64,000 nucleotides of DNA from Actinoplanes lobatus (GCF_014205215.1 NZ_JACHNC010000001.1:5328501-5392500); one strand, 5' to 3'. Positions 25,096 to 34,177 are shown, counted from the stretch's first letter. Translations and numbers: made by a program. The notes: generated by a model from the sequence alone, not told the origin.

Positions 25096-25350
25096 ATGAG
25101 CGAACTCGGCGGCGGCTGGCAGGACCTGTGGCTCGGCACGGCGACCGCGTGCACGGACCGCACGGCGGAGGCGGCCGGACAGGCGAAGAACCGGGACGGT
25201 TCGATCAGCGTCACCGTCGGGTCCGCCGGGCAACTGCTGAGCCTCGACCTGGACGACCGTGTCCGCGACCTGACCGGCCCGCAACTCGCCCGCGAGATCC
25301 TGATGGTGATGCGCTGCGCCCACGCCTACATCCCGGCGCCCGCCCACTGA
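25096..25350 (+). CDS. YbaB/EbfC-like small protein
   Basis: 84 residues from ATG 25096, preceded by GGGGAGG. GSISVTVGSAGQLLSLDLDD followed by LTGPQLAREILMVMRCAHA resembles the core of YbaB/EbfC nucleoid-associated proteins, and of the divergent copies common in actinobacteria near secretion-type loci. No secretion genes are adjacent here. The function is uncertain. Confidence 0.65.
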   Translation: MSELGGGWQDLWLGTATACTDRTAEAAGQAKNRDGSISVTVGSAGQLLSLDLDDRVRDLTGPQLAREILMVMRCAHAYIPAPAH

Positions 25351-25412
25351 CCGTTGGCCCCGGCCTTGCCCCTTTCGGCCGACCGACGTGGCCCGGTTCG
25401 GCGGAGGCGGGG

Positions 25413-25805
25413 TCAGCCGCCGACCAGGGGGACCAGGCGGATGAACGCGACGGCGCCGCCGTCGCGCAGGTCGATCGGCTCGTCGAGATCCTCCACCTGA
25501 CGGCCGCCGGCGAGCATGATGAAGGCGTTGCGGTCGAAGGCCCGGCAGGCCGCGTCGGCCTGGGCCTCCCCGTCGATGCGGGCGCTCCCCGGCATGCGGA
25601 AGCCCTGCGGAGTCTCGGTGGCCCCGCACGGCTGGACCAGACCGTGGAACGTCTCGTCCCGGGTCGCGTTGAAGCGGGCCACCTCCGCACGGACCCGGAG
25701 ACGGATCAGTTCGCGGGCGGTGATCCGGTCCGGGAGATCCGGCAGCACCCAGGAGGTGATCTCCCGCCCGGTCATCGTCTCGTCGCGCAGCAGCGCCTCG
25801 GCCAT
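25413..25805 (-). CDS. Hypothetical protein, partner of the DUF4132 gene
   Basis: 130 residues from ATG 25803-25805 (MAEALLRDETM). It contains TARELIRLRVRAEVARFNA and a C-terminal DLDEPIDLRDGGAVAFIRLVPLVGG. It starts 23 bp after the stop of the DUF4132 gene and is read in the same direction. I recognise no named domain. The ending resembles a small alpha-beta domain. The pairing suggests joint action with the DUF4132 protein. Confidence 0.7.
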   Translation of the reverse strand: MAEALLRDETMTGREITSWVLPDLPDRITARELIRLRVRAEVARFNATRDETFHGLVQPCGATETPQGFRMPGSARIDGEAQADAACRAFDRNAFIMLAGGRQVEDLDEPIDLRDGGAVAFIRLVPLVGG

Positions 25806-25828
25806 CGGCTTTCTCCTCGTCTCGTGGT

Positions 25829-28150
25829 TCAGCGGGGCAGCTGGCGCAGGATCGTCGGGTCGGTGATGCGCTGGTCGGCGGCGAGCAGGAACGCCTTGGA
25901 CAGGATCAGCGACAACCGCTCGTCGTCGTCGAACGGCAGGCTCACCCGCGCGCCCCGGCCACCGGGCACGATGCACAGATAGGCGTCGTTCGGCTCCATC
26001 AGCACGTTGCCGGACCCCAGGTGGATCCGGTAGACGGCACGGGTGCCGCGGACCCGCAGGAAACGGTCGGTCAGCTCGCACTTCGGGCCGATCGCCAGCC
26101 CGGGCAGCAGGCGGGCCAGCACGTCCCGGCGCACCTCGGCGCTGCCCGACAGGTCACCGAAGACGGCATTCGACCAGTACGCCCGGAACGGGTGCTCGCC
26201 CCGGTCGAACCAGCTCTCGTCGGCGGCGATCGACGTCACCCCGACGAACAGGTCGACGTCGCGCATCGCCTCGCTGAGCACCCGTTGCGGCACCTCGGCG
26301 AGCGGTGCCGGCTCCCACCGGCGGCCCTCCCGGCGGGCGAACCGCACCTGATCGGTCGAGCAGAACTCCGCCTCGTGGCCGCCGGAGTCGACGGCCTCGT
26401 GAAAGAACGACGCCTGCCAGCCGCCGGCCGCGAACTCCTTGACGGCCTCGCTGCGATGGCCGCCGTCCCACGGGCCGAGGAATCCGGCCGACCAGCCGCG
26501 CACCCGCATGAGGGCGTGGGCCTGCCGGTACCTCAGGATGTGCCCGGCGAACCGGTTGGAGTAGACGCGGGTCTGCTCCTCGGCCGGCGTCAGCGCGTAC
26601 ACCTCCCGGAATGCCTGTTTGAACGGCTGCCGCAGCCCGGCCGCGGTGATCCGGTCACGCCAGCCGGACACCTCGGCCGCGTCGGCGACCGCCGGATGCC
26701 ACAGCCGCACGGCGCACCCCGGACCGCTCAGGCCGCCCACCGACCAGCCGTCGCCGGCCGGCTCGGGCAGCCCGGTCACCCAGCTCCGCCGGTCGGTGGA
26801 GACCTGCCAGATCAGCCGCCGCCCGAGCGTGCCGGTGACCGGATGCCGCAGGTAGCGCCGCTCCCACGTCTCCCACTCCCAGACCCGGTCCAGGGAGGAC
26901 AGTGCCTCCACCCGGACCCGCTCGGTGGCCAGCGTGGCGGTGACCTGCTTGGCGAACTCCTTCGCCGCCCTGACCACCTCGTCGTCCCGGATCGCGGCCG
27001 GCATGCTCCGCAGCGGCTGCCCGGCCCGCCAGGCCCGGACCACGGCCTTCTCCCCGGCGATCTCGGCGATCACGGTGTGCCCGCCGGGCGCCGGCCAGGA
27101 GCGGCGGCCGTCGGCGTCGAGGTCGTGATGGTCGACCGCCAGCTCGAGTGCCTCGCCCGGCTCCCAGCCGCGGACCGTGCCCATCCGCTCCAGCCCGGTC
27201 CGCACGCGGGCGCGGACGGGCCTGCTGCGGGCGGTCAGGGCGAGCCGGGCCAGCACCCGGGCCGGCTCCGGGCCCGGCCGCTCCACCAGGATCTCGATGA
27301 CGGCGGCCGCGGTGCGTGACGCCCTCGGCTCGGCGGTGCGGCCCGGCGACCGACCGGCCGACTCGGCGACCCGCGCCAGCCGCACGGTCGTCTCCTCGGA
27401 CGGGTCGGTCGCGGCCAGCCAGCAGAGGCCCCGCACCAGCCGGTCCTGAGTCTCCCGTGTCCAGCCGGTTGTCCCGGTATAGATGTCGAGGACGTCATGC
27501 ACCGCCGCGACGGCCTGTGGCGTGTCCCGCAGCAGGGCCTCGCCCTGGCGCAGCCACGCCTTCGTGGGCACGGGCTTCGGCAGGGTGGACGCGAACTCCA
27601 GCACGGCGATCGTGCCCGGATCGGTGAGCCGCCCGCCCAGTTGGCGGCGGGCGGCCAGGCCGGCCGCGTCGTACGCGGGCAGCAGGTGCGCCGGCACGCC
27701 GGCGCCGACCCGGGTCAGCAGCCGCTCATATCGCCCGGCCAGCGGATCGCGGAGGGAGTGCGGCATGAAGTAGCCGGAGCAGGTCTCCTCGAGGATCGAG
27801 GCGAGAGCCGGCTCGAAGGCGGCCAGCCGCTCGGCCGGCAACTGCTCGGCGATCAGGAGCGGCAGGTGGTAGAGCATGCCGTCGTAGATGCGGCCGCCGT
27901 GCGCGACCCGCAGTGCCCACCCCAGATCGCCGGTCGTCCAGGGCAGGGGACCGGCGGCGATCCGGTGGATCTCCGGATCGCGGTCGAAGCTCGGCTTCTC
28001 GATCTCGGAGGCGGCCAGGTGCCACCGCAACGCCAGCACGCGCCGCCGCTCGCCGCCGTCCGCCGGCGCCGACGGATCGGCCGACGCCACCCAGGCCGTG
28101 TCGATGTCACCGGGAGCCGGCGGCGGGATCAGATCGAGCCACTTGAACAT
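25829..28150 (-). CDS. DUF4132-domain protein
   Basis: About 773 residues from ATG 28148-28150 (MFKWLDLIPPP). The first 400 residues are HEAT-like helical material. The second half holds the DUF4132 core: ELAVDHHDLDADGRRSW, REVYALTPAEEQTRVYSNRFAG, ILRYRQAHALMRVRGW. A beta-rich end follows. DUF4132 occurs in MolR-like proteins and with WGR domains, but no WGR is seen here. The biochemical role of the domain is not known to me. It is followed by a 130-residue partner gene. Confidence 0.8.
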   Translation of the reverse strand: MFKWLDLIPPPAPGDIDTAWVASADPSAPADGGERRRVLALRWHLAASEIEKPSFDRDPEIHRIAAGPLPWTTGDLGWALRVAHGGRIYDGMLYHLPLLIAEQLPAERLAAFEPALASILEETCSGYFMPHSLRDPLAGRYERLLTRVGAGVPAHLLPAYDAAGLAARRQLGGRLTDPGTIAVLEFASTLPKPVPTKAWLRQGEALLRDTPQAVAAVHDVLDIYTGTTGWTRETQDRLVRGLCWLAATDPSEETTVRLARVAESAGRSPGRTAEPRASRTAAAVIEILVERPGPEPARVLARLALTARSRPVRARVRTGLERMGTVRGWEPGEALELAVDHHDLDADGRRSWPAPGGHTVIAEIAGEKAVVRAWRAGQPLRSMPAAIRDDEVVRAAKEFAKQVTATLATERVRVEALSSLDRVWEWETWERRYLRHPVTGTLGRRLIWQVSTDRRSWVTGLPEPAGDGWSVGGLSGPGCAVRLWHPAVADAAEVSGWRDRITAAGLRQPFKQAFREVYALTPAEEQTRVYSNRFAGHILRYRQAHALMRVRGWSAGFLGPWDGGHRSEAVKEFAAGGWQASFFHEAVDSGGHEAEFCSTDQVRFARREGRRWEPAPLAEVPQRVLSEAMRDVDLFVGVTSIAADESWFDRGEHPFRAYWSNAVFGDLSGSAEVRRDVLARLLPGLAIGPKCELTDRFLRVRGTRAVYRIHLGSGNVLMEPNDAYLCIVPGGRGARVSLPFDDDERLSLILSKAFLLAADQRITDPTILRQLPR

Positions 28151-28270
28151 GCCCGCATCATGCCGAGCGGGTACGACAAGAAATGCCACGCCGGCGGACG
28201 GCCGGGTGGCCGGGGCACGTTCAGCGGTGGACGGGTGATCGGGACGCCGCAGCGGTGGACCGGCCGGGTG

Positions 28271-28326
28271 ACCGGGAAAGCGCTCACCGGCGCCGGGTCA
28301 CCGGAAAGCGCTCACCGGCGGACCGC
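28271..28326. repeat. 28-bp direct repeat, two copies, covering a stop codon
   Basis: GGAAAGCGCTCACCGGCG occurs at 28275 and 28303, a 28-bp period. The second copy contains the stop codon and last codons of the minus-strand TRIC-channel gene (stop 28312-28314). Confidence 0.75.
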
Positions 28327-28941
28327 CCACGCGCCGGGAGCGCGCCAGCCCCGCCACAGGGCGAGCAGGCGGAGGCCGGAGACGAACACGGCCGCCCCGG
28401 CCGCGGCCGCCGGCAGCAGCCATCCGCTCTGGTAGGCGACGGCCACGATGATCGCCCCGATCGCGGACGGCACGGCGTACAACTCGTTCTCGGTTTTGAA
28501 GAGCTCCGGGGTCTCGCGGGCGAGCACGTCACGGAGCACGCCGCCGCCGACGGCCGTGGTGACGCCGAGGATGACGGCCTGGAGCATGCCGAGGCCGGCG
28601 TCGAGAGCCTTCACCGTGCCGGTCACGGTGTAGAGGCCGAGGCCGCCGGCGTCGAAGATCAGCACGGCGATGCCGAGCCGGGCGACCTGCGGGTGGAAGA
28701 AGAAGGTGACCGCCGCGGCGACCAGGGGGATGGCCAGGTAGAGCGGATCCCGGAAGGCGGCCGGGGGATGGGCGCCGATGATGACGTCACGCAGGACGCC
28801 GCCGCCCAGAGCGGTCGTCTCGGCGAGCACCACGATGCCGACCACGTCGAAACCGCTGCGGATCGCCATCAGCGCCCCGGACGTGGCGAAGACGAACACG
28901 CCGATGAGCTCGAGCACGTAGATGGCGGTGTCCGGCGACAT
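28312..28941 (-). CDS. TRIC / UPF0126 family membrane channel
   Basis: 209 residues from ATG 28939-28941 (MSPDTAIYV), with about seven hydrophobic helices. Two internally repeated UPF0126 halves each carry a glycine-rich kink: TTALGGGVLRDVIIG and TTAVGGGVLRDVLA. Prokaryotic members form trimeric monovalent-cation channels. It stands alone. Confidence 0.9.
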   Translation of the reverse strand: MSPDTAIYVLELIGVFVFATSGALMAIRSGFDVVGIVVLAETTALGGGVLRDVIIGAHPPAAFRDPLYLAIPLVAAAVTFFFHPQVARLGIAVLIFDAGGLGLYTVTGTVKALDAGLGMLQAVILGVTTAVGGGVLRDVLARETPELFKTENELYAVPSAIGAIIVAVAYQSGWLLPAAAAGAAVFVSGLRLLALWRGWRAPGAWAVRR

Positions 28942-29233
28942 TACGGCAGCGTACGAGATCGGGTTTGTGATCTTCCGATTGCGCGCCGTGACGGTTCTGA
29001 GCTGCGGTGACGTAGATCGCATGGGGTGCGGAACGGTTTCAGCGAGGTTGCCGGTGTACCACCGACGGCCGTACCGGCCGGCGCGCCCGAGGGCCCGGGC
29101 CGAACCGGACAAACGGATGGTGGGCCGATCTTTCACGGTGTGCGAGATTGTCGCGGCGTTGCGCGTGGGGAAACCGTGGCGTGCGCGTGGCAGGACGACG
29201 GAATCACGCGGCGACGCCGGGAGAGAGGAAACG

Positions 29234-29452
29234 ATGGACGACGCTCTGGTCGCCTACAACGCCGGGCGGGTGGACGGCGCGGCCGGGTACCGGGACCCGC
29301 AGGTCGCCGAGGATCCCGAGGTGGGCGCCGACTACCGGATCGGGCTGCTGGACGGGCGGATCGCGGCGTTCCACCTGATCGCGGAGGTGCGGAGGATCCT
29401 CGGGGCGGAAGGGTCCCTCTTCGACCGCCCGGACGATGTCACCGACTCATGA
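29234..29452 (+). CDS. Small hypothetical protein
   Basis: 72 residues from ATG 29234, with GAGAGGAA 4 bp upstream. It reads MDDALVAYNAGRVDGAAGYR, then VGADYRIGLLDGRIAAFHLI. It is acidic and probably helical, with no transmembrane helix or known motif. The good ribosome site and even codon use support expression. About 290 bp upstream of it hold nothing I can identify. Confidence 0.6.
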   Translation: MDDALVAYNAGRVDGAAGYRDPQVAEDPEVGADYRIGLLDGRIAAFHLIAEVRRILGAEGSLFDRPDDVTDS

Positions 29453-29579
29453 TCAACTAGTCACACGGTTCCGAGTGGCCAAGTGAGTGGCCGTTATTCT
29501 CGCGGAAACATTCACTTGGCGGTCCCGAAACCAGGCCTTAGGACTCTTGCACCGGACAGCGGCACAGGATGGGGACCGG

Positions 29580-30680
29580 ATGATCGAGGGCGCACTGGCC
29601 GGCTTCACCGTGGCGGTGACCGCGGAACGACGCCGGAGTGAGATGGCCGCGCTGCTGGAACGGCGCGGAGCACGGGTGATCAGCGCACCCGCGATCACCA
29701 TCATTCCACTGATCGACGACGAGGCATTGCACGCGGCGACGGCGGCCTGCATCGGCCTGGAACCGCATCTCGTGGTGGCCACCACCGGCTTCGGGTTCCG
29801 CGGCTGGCTGGAAGCGGCCGAGGGCTGGGGGCTCGCCGAGAAGCTCCGCGAGGTGCTGGGCCAGGCCCGGATCCTGGCCCGCGGGCCGAAGCCGTGCGGG
29901 GCGATCCGGGCGGCCGGGCTCACCGAGGAGTGGGCGGCGAAGACCGAGGCCTCCGAGGAGGTGCTCGAACGGCTGCTCAGCGAAGGCGTCGCCGGCAAGC
30001 GGATCGTCGTGCAGGAGCACGGTGAGCCGCAGACCGAGTTCGTCAATGCGCTGCGTGCGGCCGGTGCGGCCGTCGTCGAGGTGCCGGTCTACCGGTGGGC
30101 GATGCCCTCCGACACGGCCCCGGTGCGGCGGCTGGCCGAGCAGGTCGCGGCCGGTCAGGTCGACGCGGTGACGTTCACCAGCGCGCCGGCGGTCAAGGCG
30201 TTCATGCAGATCGCGGAGGAGGCCGGCGCCGATGTCGAGCAGGCGTTCGCCTGTCGCACCCTGGCGGCCTGCGTCGGCCCGGTCACAGCCGCGCCGCTGA
30301 TCGAGCGCGGGATTCCGGTGGTGATGCCCGAGCGCTACCGGCTGGGGGCGCTGATCAAGACGGTCACCGACGAGCTGCCGCGGCGCGCGGTCCGGCTTCC
30401 GGTCGCCGGATCAACCCTTGAGGTACGCGGACACGCCGTCCTCATCGACGGAGTTACGCACGCGCTGGCCCCGGCGGCGATGGCGATCCTGTCGGCGCTG
30501 GCCCGCAAGCCCGGCGCCGTGGTGTCGAAGGACCAGCTGGCGGCCGCGCTGCCCCGCGGCAACGACGGTCATGCGGTCGATGTGGCGGTGGCGCGATTGC
30601 GTGCGGCGCTCGGTTCGGGCAAGCACATCGAGACGGTGATCAAGCGTGGTTACCGCCTTCGCATCGACGAGGCGGCCTGA
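29580..30680 (+). CDS. hemD: Uroporphyrinogen-III synthase fused to a winged-helix domain
   Basis: About 366 residues from ATG 29580. Residues 1-265 are a HemD fold: LAGFTVAVTAERRRSEM, VVATTGFGFRGWLEAAEG, VEVPVYRW, DAVTFTSAPAVKAFM. HemD closes hydroxymethylbilane to uroporphyrinogen III, the precursor of siroheme. Residues 275-362 are an OmpR/PhoB-type winged helix (LAPAAMAILSALARKPGAVV, DVAVARLRAALG, KRGYRLR). The fusion points to a regulator, perhaps for the nitrate genes downstream. An earlier start is possible. Confidence 0.88.
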   Translation: MIEGALAGFTVAVTAERRRSEMAALLERRGARVISAPAITIIPLIDDEALHAATAACIGLEPHLVVATTGFGFRGWLEAAEGWGLAEKLREVLGQARILARGPKPCGAIRAAGLTEEWAAKTEASEEVLERLLSEGVAGKRIVVQEHGEPQTEFVNALRAAGAAVVEVPVYRWAMPSDTAPVRRLAEQVAAGQVDAVTFTSAPAVKAFMQIAEEAGADVEQAFACRTLAACVGPVTAAPLIERGIPVVMPERYRLGALIKTVTDELPRRAVRLPVAGSTLEVRGHAVLIDGVTHALAPAAMAILSALARKPGAVVSKDQLAAALPRGNDGHAVDVAVARLRAALGSGKHIETVIKRGYRLRIDEAA

Positions 30681-31332
30681 CCACCCGATCAACCCGTCAA
30701 GACGTCAACTCAATCAAGACGTCAACACGTCAACTCAATCAACCGAATCAAGTCGTTCGACTCAAGCAGGACGGTCAACTCAAGCAAGTCGTTCAACTCA
30801 AGCAGGACGGTCAACTCAAGCAAGTCGTTCAACTCAAGCAGGACGGTCAACTCAAGCAGGACGGTCAACTCAAGCAAGGCGTCAACTTGAGTAGCTGAGT
30901 CAAGGCAAGCAAGACGATCAACGCGAGCAAGACGTCAAGTAGTGCCGAGTGCCGGACGTGACAACCCGATGACCAGCCGGGGCCGTCCGGTCAGCTCAAC
31001 CCCCGGCGACGAGGCCGGATCCGGATGAGCCCGATGTCCATGCCGGGCCACCAGGAACCCGAGGTCGACGACACGATCTGCCGCACGCCCACCGCGATCA
31101 AGTGGGCGCGCGGCCGATCGATGGCCCGCACCCGGATCGGTTACTGGACGACCAGGGACCGCTCCGGCCGTACCGGAAACGAATCGCGTGCCCGGCGCCG
31201 ATGCCAGGCCGCACCTGATCACGCACCGCAACCCGTGATCGTGCCGTGAGGTGCGTGGAGCGGGCCGGGCACCGCAACCCGTGAACGCGCCGTGAGGCGT
31301 GTGACCTGGGCCGAAGACCGAGGAGACGTCCC
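30681..31332. other. 652-bp gene-free stretch between hemD and the chelatase gene
   Basis: It holds the 18-bp tandem array (30758-30883), more scattered TCAA motifs on both sides, and an imperfect direct repeat of about 34 bp (near 31224-31258 and 31264-31297, containing CACCGCAACCCGTGA). No credible coding sequence is seen. Confidence 0.6.
30758..30883. repeat. 18-bp tandem array, seven copies
   Basis: Seven 18-bp units start at 30758, 30776, 30794, 30812, 30830, 30848 and 30866. Two variants, CAACTCAAGCAGGACGGT and CAACTCAAGCAAGTCGTT, mostly alternate. The array lies about 80 bp after the hemD stop and is clearly richer in A/T than the genes around it. Confidence 0.95.
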
Positions 31333-32001
31333 GTGAGTGAGTCCACCACCCTGATCGCCGTGGCGCACGGCACCCGCTCGCCCGCCGGCATCCGTCAGAT
31401 CCAGGAGCTGGCCGCCGCGGTGGCCCGGCGCCGCCCCGGCCTGGACGTCCGCCTCTGCTACGTCGACGTGCAGGAGCCGAAGGTCGCCGACATCGTCCCC
31501 ACCTGCGAGGACGCGGTCGTCGTCCCGTTGCTGCTGTCGTGCGGCTACCACGTGCGGGTGGACATCGCCGAAGCCGTCGCGGGCACCCACTTCCCGGTGT
31601 CGGCGCCGCTGGGCCCGGACCCCGTGTTCACCGAGAGCCTGCGCCGAAACATTCCCGTCACAGCGGACGCGATCGTGCTGGCGAGCGCCGGCTCCTCGGA
31701 CCCACTGTGGGTGGCCGGCATCCGCGAGGTGGCCGCCCAACTGCCCGGCCGGGTCGAGCTCGGTTACACCTCCGGCGGCGGCCCGCGCGTCGCCGACGTG
31801 GTGGCAAAGCTGCGCGCCGAGGGCGCCCGGAGGATCGCCGTGGCCGCGTATCTGCTGGCCGAGGGCCTGTTCTACCGCACCCTGCACCAGGCCGGCGCCG
31901 ACTGGGTGACCCCGCCGCTGTGCCACGACCCGGCGGTCGCCGACCTGGTATTGCGTCGGTTCGATGCCATGCGGCTCACAGCGGTGGGTAGCCGTTTGTA
32001 G
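31333..32001 (+). CDS. Sirohydrochlorin chelatase (CbiX/SirB type)
   Basis: 222 residues from GTG 31333, with GAGGAGA upstream. It has the two-half class II chelatase fold: LIAVAHGTRSPAGIRQIQEL with the metal-handling His12, then VVVPLLLSCGYHVRVDI, and a second lobe with AVAAYLLAEGLFYRTL. It inserts Fe2+ into sirohydrochlorin to make siroheme, the cofactor of the NirB reductase encoded just downstream. Confidence 0.9.
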   Translation: MSESTTLIAVAHGTRSPAGIRQIQELAAAVARRRPGLDVRLCYVDVQEPKVADIVPTCEDAVVVPLLLSCGYHVRVDIAEAVAGTHFPVSAPLGPDPVFTESLRRNIPVTADAIVLASAGSSDPLWVAGIREVAAQLPGRVELGYTSGGGPRVADVVAKLRAEGARRIAVAAYLLAEGLFYRTLHQAGADWVTPPLCHDPAVADLVLRRFDAMRLTAVGSRL

Positions 32002-32045
32002 TCACAACTGTGGCGAGGCGGTTGTGGGGATTCCTGAACAACAGC

Positions 32046-32072
32046 GTCACCGTGAAGCGTCGTAAGGGTTAA
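32046..32072. promoter_or_regulatory. Possible GlnR-like half-sites upstream of the nitrate reductase
   Basis: GTCAC at 32046 and GTTAA(C) at 32068 lie 22 bp apart, the spacing of the two a-sites (gTnAc) in actinobacterial GlnR boxes. The b-sites (expected GaAAc) are poor here. Nitrogen control by GlnR is expected for this operon in actinobacteria, so the match is noted, but it is weak. Confidence 0.25.
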
Positions 32073-32096
32073 CGGCGGCCCGCAAACATCATCGGT

Positions 32097-34175
32097 GTGA
32101 CGGCGACCCAGACGCATTGCCCCTACTGCGCTTTGCAGTGCGGGATGACGCTGACGCCCGAGATCCCTCGGGTGCGGCTTGAGCCGGCCGAGTTCCCGGT
32201 CAACCGGGGCGGCCTGTGCGCCAAGGGCTTCACCGCGGCGGACCTGCTGGACCACCCGGATCGGCTGCTGACGCCGCTGGTCCGCAAGGAGCCCGGCAAC
32301 CGGGAGTCTCCCCTGCGGGAGGCGTCCTGGGAGGAGGCGTACGAGCGGATCGTCACCGCGATCCGGGACAGCCAGGAGCGGTTCGGCCCGGACAGCGTCG
32401 GATGTTTCGGCGGTGGCGGGCTGACCAACGAGAAGGCGTACGCCCTCGGCAAGTTCGTCCGTGTGGCCCTGCGGTCGTCGGCGATCGACTACAACGGCCG
32501 GTTCTGCATGTCGAGTGCGGCGACGGCGGCCAACCGGGCCCTCGGGATCGACCGTGGCCTGCCGTTCCCGCTTGCCGACGTGGCCGAGGCGAAGACGGTG
32601 ATGCTGGTCGGCGCGAACCCGGCCGACGCGATGCCGCCGTCGATGCAGTACCTGGACACGGGGCGGGCCAACGGCGCCAAGCACATCGTGATCGACCCGC
32701 GCCGCACCAACACGGCCAACGGCGCGCACATGCACCTGGCGCCGCTGCCCGGCACCGATCTGGCGCTGGCGAACGGGATGCTGCACATCGCGATCCGCGA
32801 GGGCTGGATCGACGAGGCGTACATCGCGGAACGAACCGAAGGGTTCGAGACCCTCAACAAAGCGAACGCCTACTGGCCGGAGCGGGTCGAGCGGATGACC
32901 GGCGTCCCGGAGGCGCAGTTGCGCGAGGCGGTGCGGCTGCTCGCCACCGAGGGCCCGAGCATGATCCTCACCGCGCGCGGCGCCGAACAGCACAGCAACG
33001 GTACGAACACCGCGCAGGCGTGGCTCAACCTGGCGCTCGCGCTGGGCCTGGTCGGCCGGCCGTTCTCCGGGTACGGCACGATCACCGGCCAGGGCAACGG
33101 GCAGGGCGGCCGCGAGCACGGTCAGAAGGCCGATCAGCTGCCCGGTTACCGCCGGCTCGACGACCCCGCGGCGCGCGCCCACGTGGCCGGGGTCTGGGGC
33201 ATCGATCCCGACGAGCTGCCACAGCCGGGGCGTTCCGCGTACGAAATGATCGACGCTCTCGGCAGTGACGGCGGCGTCCGGGTGCTCTGGATCCTGGCGA
33301 GCAACATCGCCGTGTCGGCCCCGCACACCAGTCACGTCGTGAATCAACTCAACATGACCGACTTCCTCGTCGTCTCGGACATCTTCCCGTCGGAGACCGC
33401 GCAGCTCGCCGACGTCATCCTCCCCACCGCCCAGTGGGCGGAGGAGGAGGGCACCATGACCAACCTCGAAGGAAGAGTCATCCGCCGGAGGATGGCGCTG
33501 CCCCCGCCGCCGATGGTGAAGAGCGACCTCACGGTGCTGACCGAGCTGGCCGGCCTGTTGGGCCGCGGCGAGTTCTTCACCGACGAGCCGAAGGCGGTGT
33601 TCGAGGAGCTGCGCCGGGCGAGCGCCGGCGGGATCGCCGACTACGCCGGCATCAGCTACGAGCGCATCGAGGCGGAACAGGGCGTGTTCTGGCCGTGCCC
33701 GGACGAGCAGCATCCGGGCACGCGCCGGCTGTTCGCCGACGGCTTCCCCACGGCCTCCGGCCGGGCCAGGTTCGTGCGGGTCGATCACCGTGATCCGGCC
33801 GAGGTTCCCGACGATGCCTTCCCGTACGTGTTGACGACCGGCCGCAACATGCAGCAGTACCAGAGCGGCACCCAGACCCGGCGGGTTCGGGCGCTCAATG
33901 TGGCGCTGCCCGAACCGCGCGCCGAGATCCACCCCGACCTGGCCCGCCGGCACGGCATCGCCGACGGCGACATGGTCGAACTGCGCAGCCGCCGGGGCGC
34001 CGCGACGTTGCGGGCCCGCCTCAGCGACGGCATCCGCCCGGACACGGTGTTCGCGCCGTTCCACTGGCCCGGAGCCAACCTCTTGACCAACCCGGCACTG
34101 GATCCCCATTCCAAGATGCCTGCTTTCAAGGTGTGCGCGATCGCTCTTTGCAAAGCCGAAGAAGGGAGTTCCTGA
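32097..34175 (+). CDS. Assimilatory nitrate reductase, molybdopterin catalytic subunit
   Basis: 692 residues from GTG 32097. The 4Fe-4S motif is Cys8, Cys11, Cys15 and Cys41 (HCPYCALQCG and GGLCAKG). Molybdopterin-guanine-dinucleotide domains follow: NGRFCMSSAATAANRALG with the probable Mo-ligand Cys, GANPADAMPPSMQYL, TGQGNGQGGREHGQKADQLP, and the C-terminal beta-barrel region YVLTTGRNMQQYQSGTQTRR. There is no Tat signal, as for cytoplasmic NasC/NarB enzymes that reduce nitrate to nitrite. It is the first gene of a tight operon with nirB, nirD and the transporter. Confidence 0.92.
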   Translation: MTATQTHCPYCALQCGMTLTPEIPRVRLEPAEFPVNRGGLCAKGFTAADLLDHPDRLLTPLVRKEPGNRESPLREASWEEAYERIVTAIRDSQERFGPDSVGCFGGGGLTNEKAYALGKFVRVALRSSAIDYNGRFCMSSAATAANRALGIDRGLPFPLADVAEAKTVMLVGANPADAMPPSMQYLDTGRANGAKHIVIDPRRTNTANGAHMHLAPLPGTDLALANGMLHIAIREGWIDEAYIAERTEGFETLNKANAYWPERVERMTGVPEAQLREAVRLLATEGPSMILTARGAEQHSNGTNTAQAWLNLALALGLVGRPFSGYGTITGQGNGQGGREHGQKADQLPGYRRLDDPAARAHVAGVWGIDPDELPQPGRSAYEMIDALGSDGGVRVLWILASNIAVSAPHTSHVVNQLNMTDFLVVSDIFPSETAQLADVILPTAQWAEEEGTMTNLEGRVIRRRMALPPPPMVKSDLTVLTELAGLLGRGEFFTDEPKAVFEELRRASAGGIADYAGISYERIEAEQGVFWPCPDEQHPGTRRLFADGFPTASGRARFVRVDHRDPAEVPDDAFPYVLTTGRNMQQYQSGTQTRRVRALNVALPEPRAEIHPDLARRHGIADGDMVELRSRRGAATLRARLSDGIRPDTVFAPFHWPGANLLTNPALDPHSKMPAFKVCAIALCKAEEGSS

Positions 34176-34177
34176 CG

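Noticed and set aside
30758-30883. CRISPR array or coding region for a Ser-Thr-Gln repeat peptide
   Set aside because: 18-bp head-to-tail units without spacers. The short open frame (repeat RSTQAG/S) begins inside hemD and exists only because 18 is a multiple of three.
31025-31249. Small gene before the chelatase
   Set aside because: No ribosome site, odd composition, and it overlaps an imperfect direct repeat.
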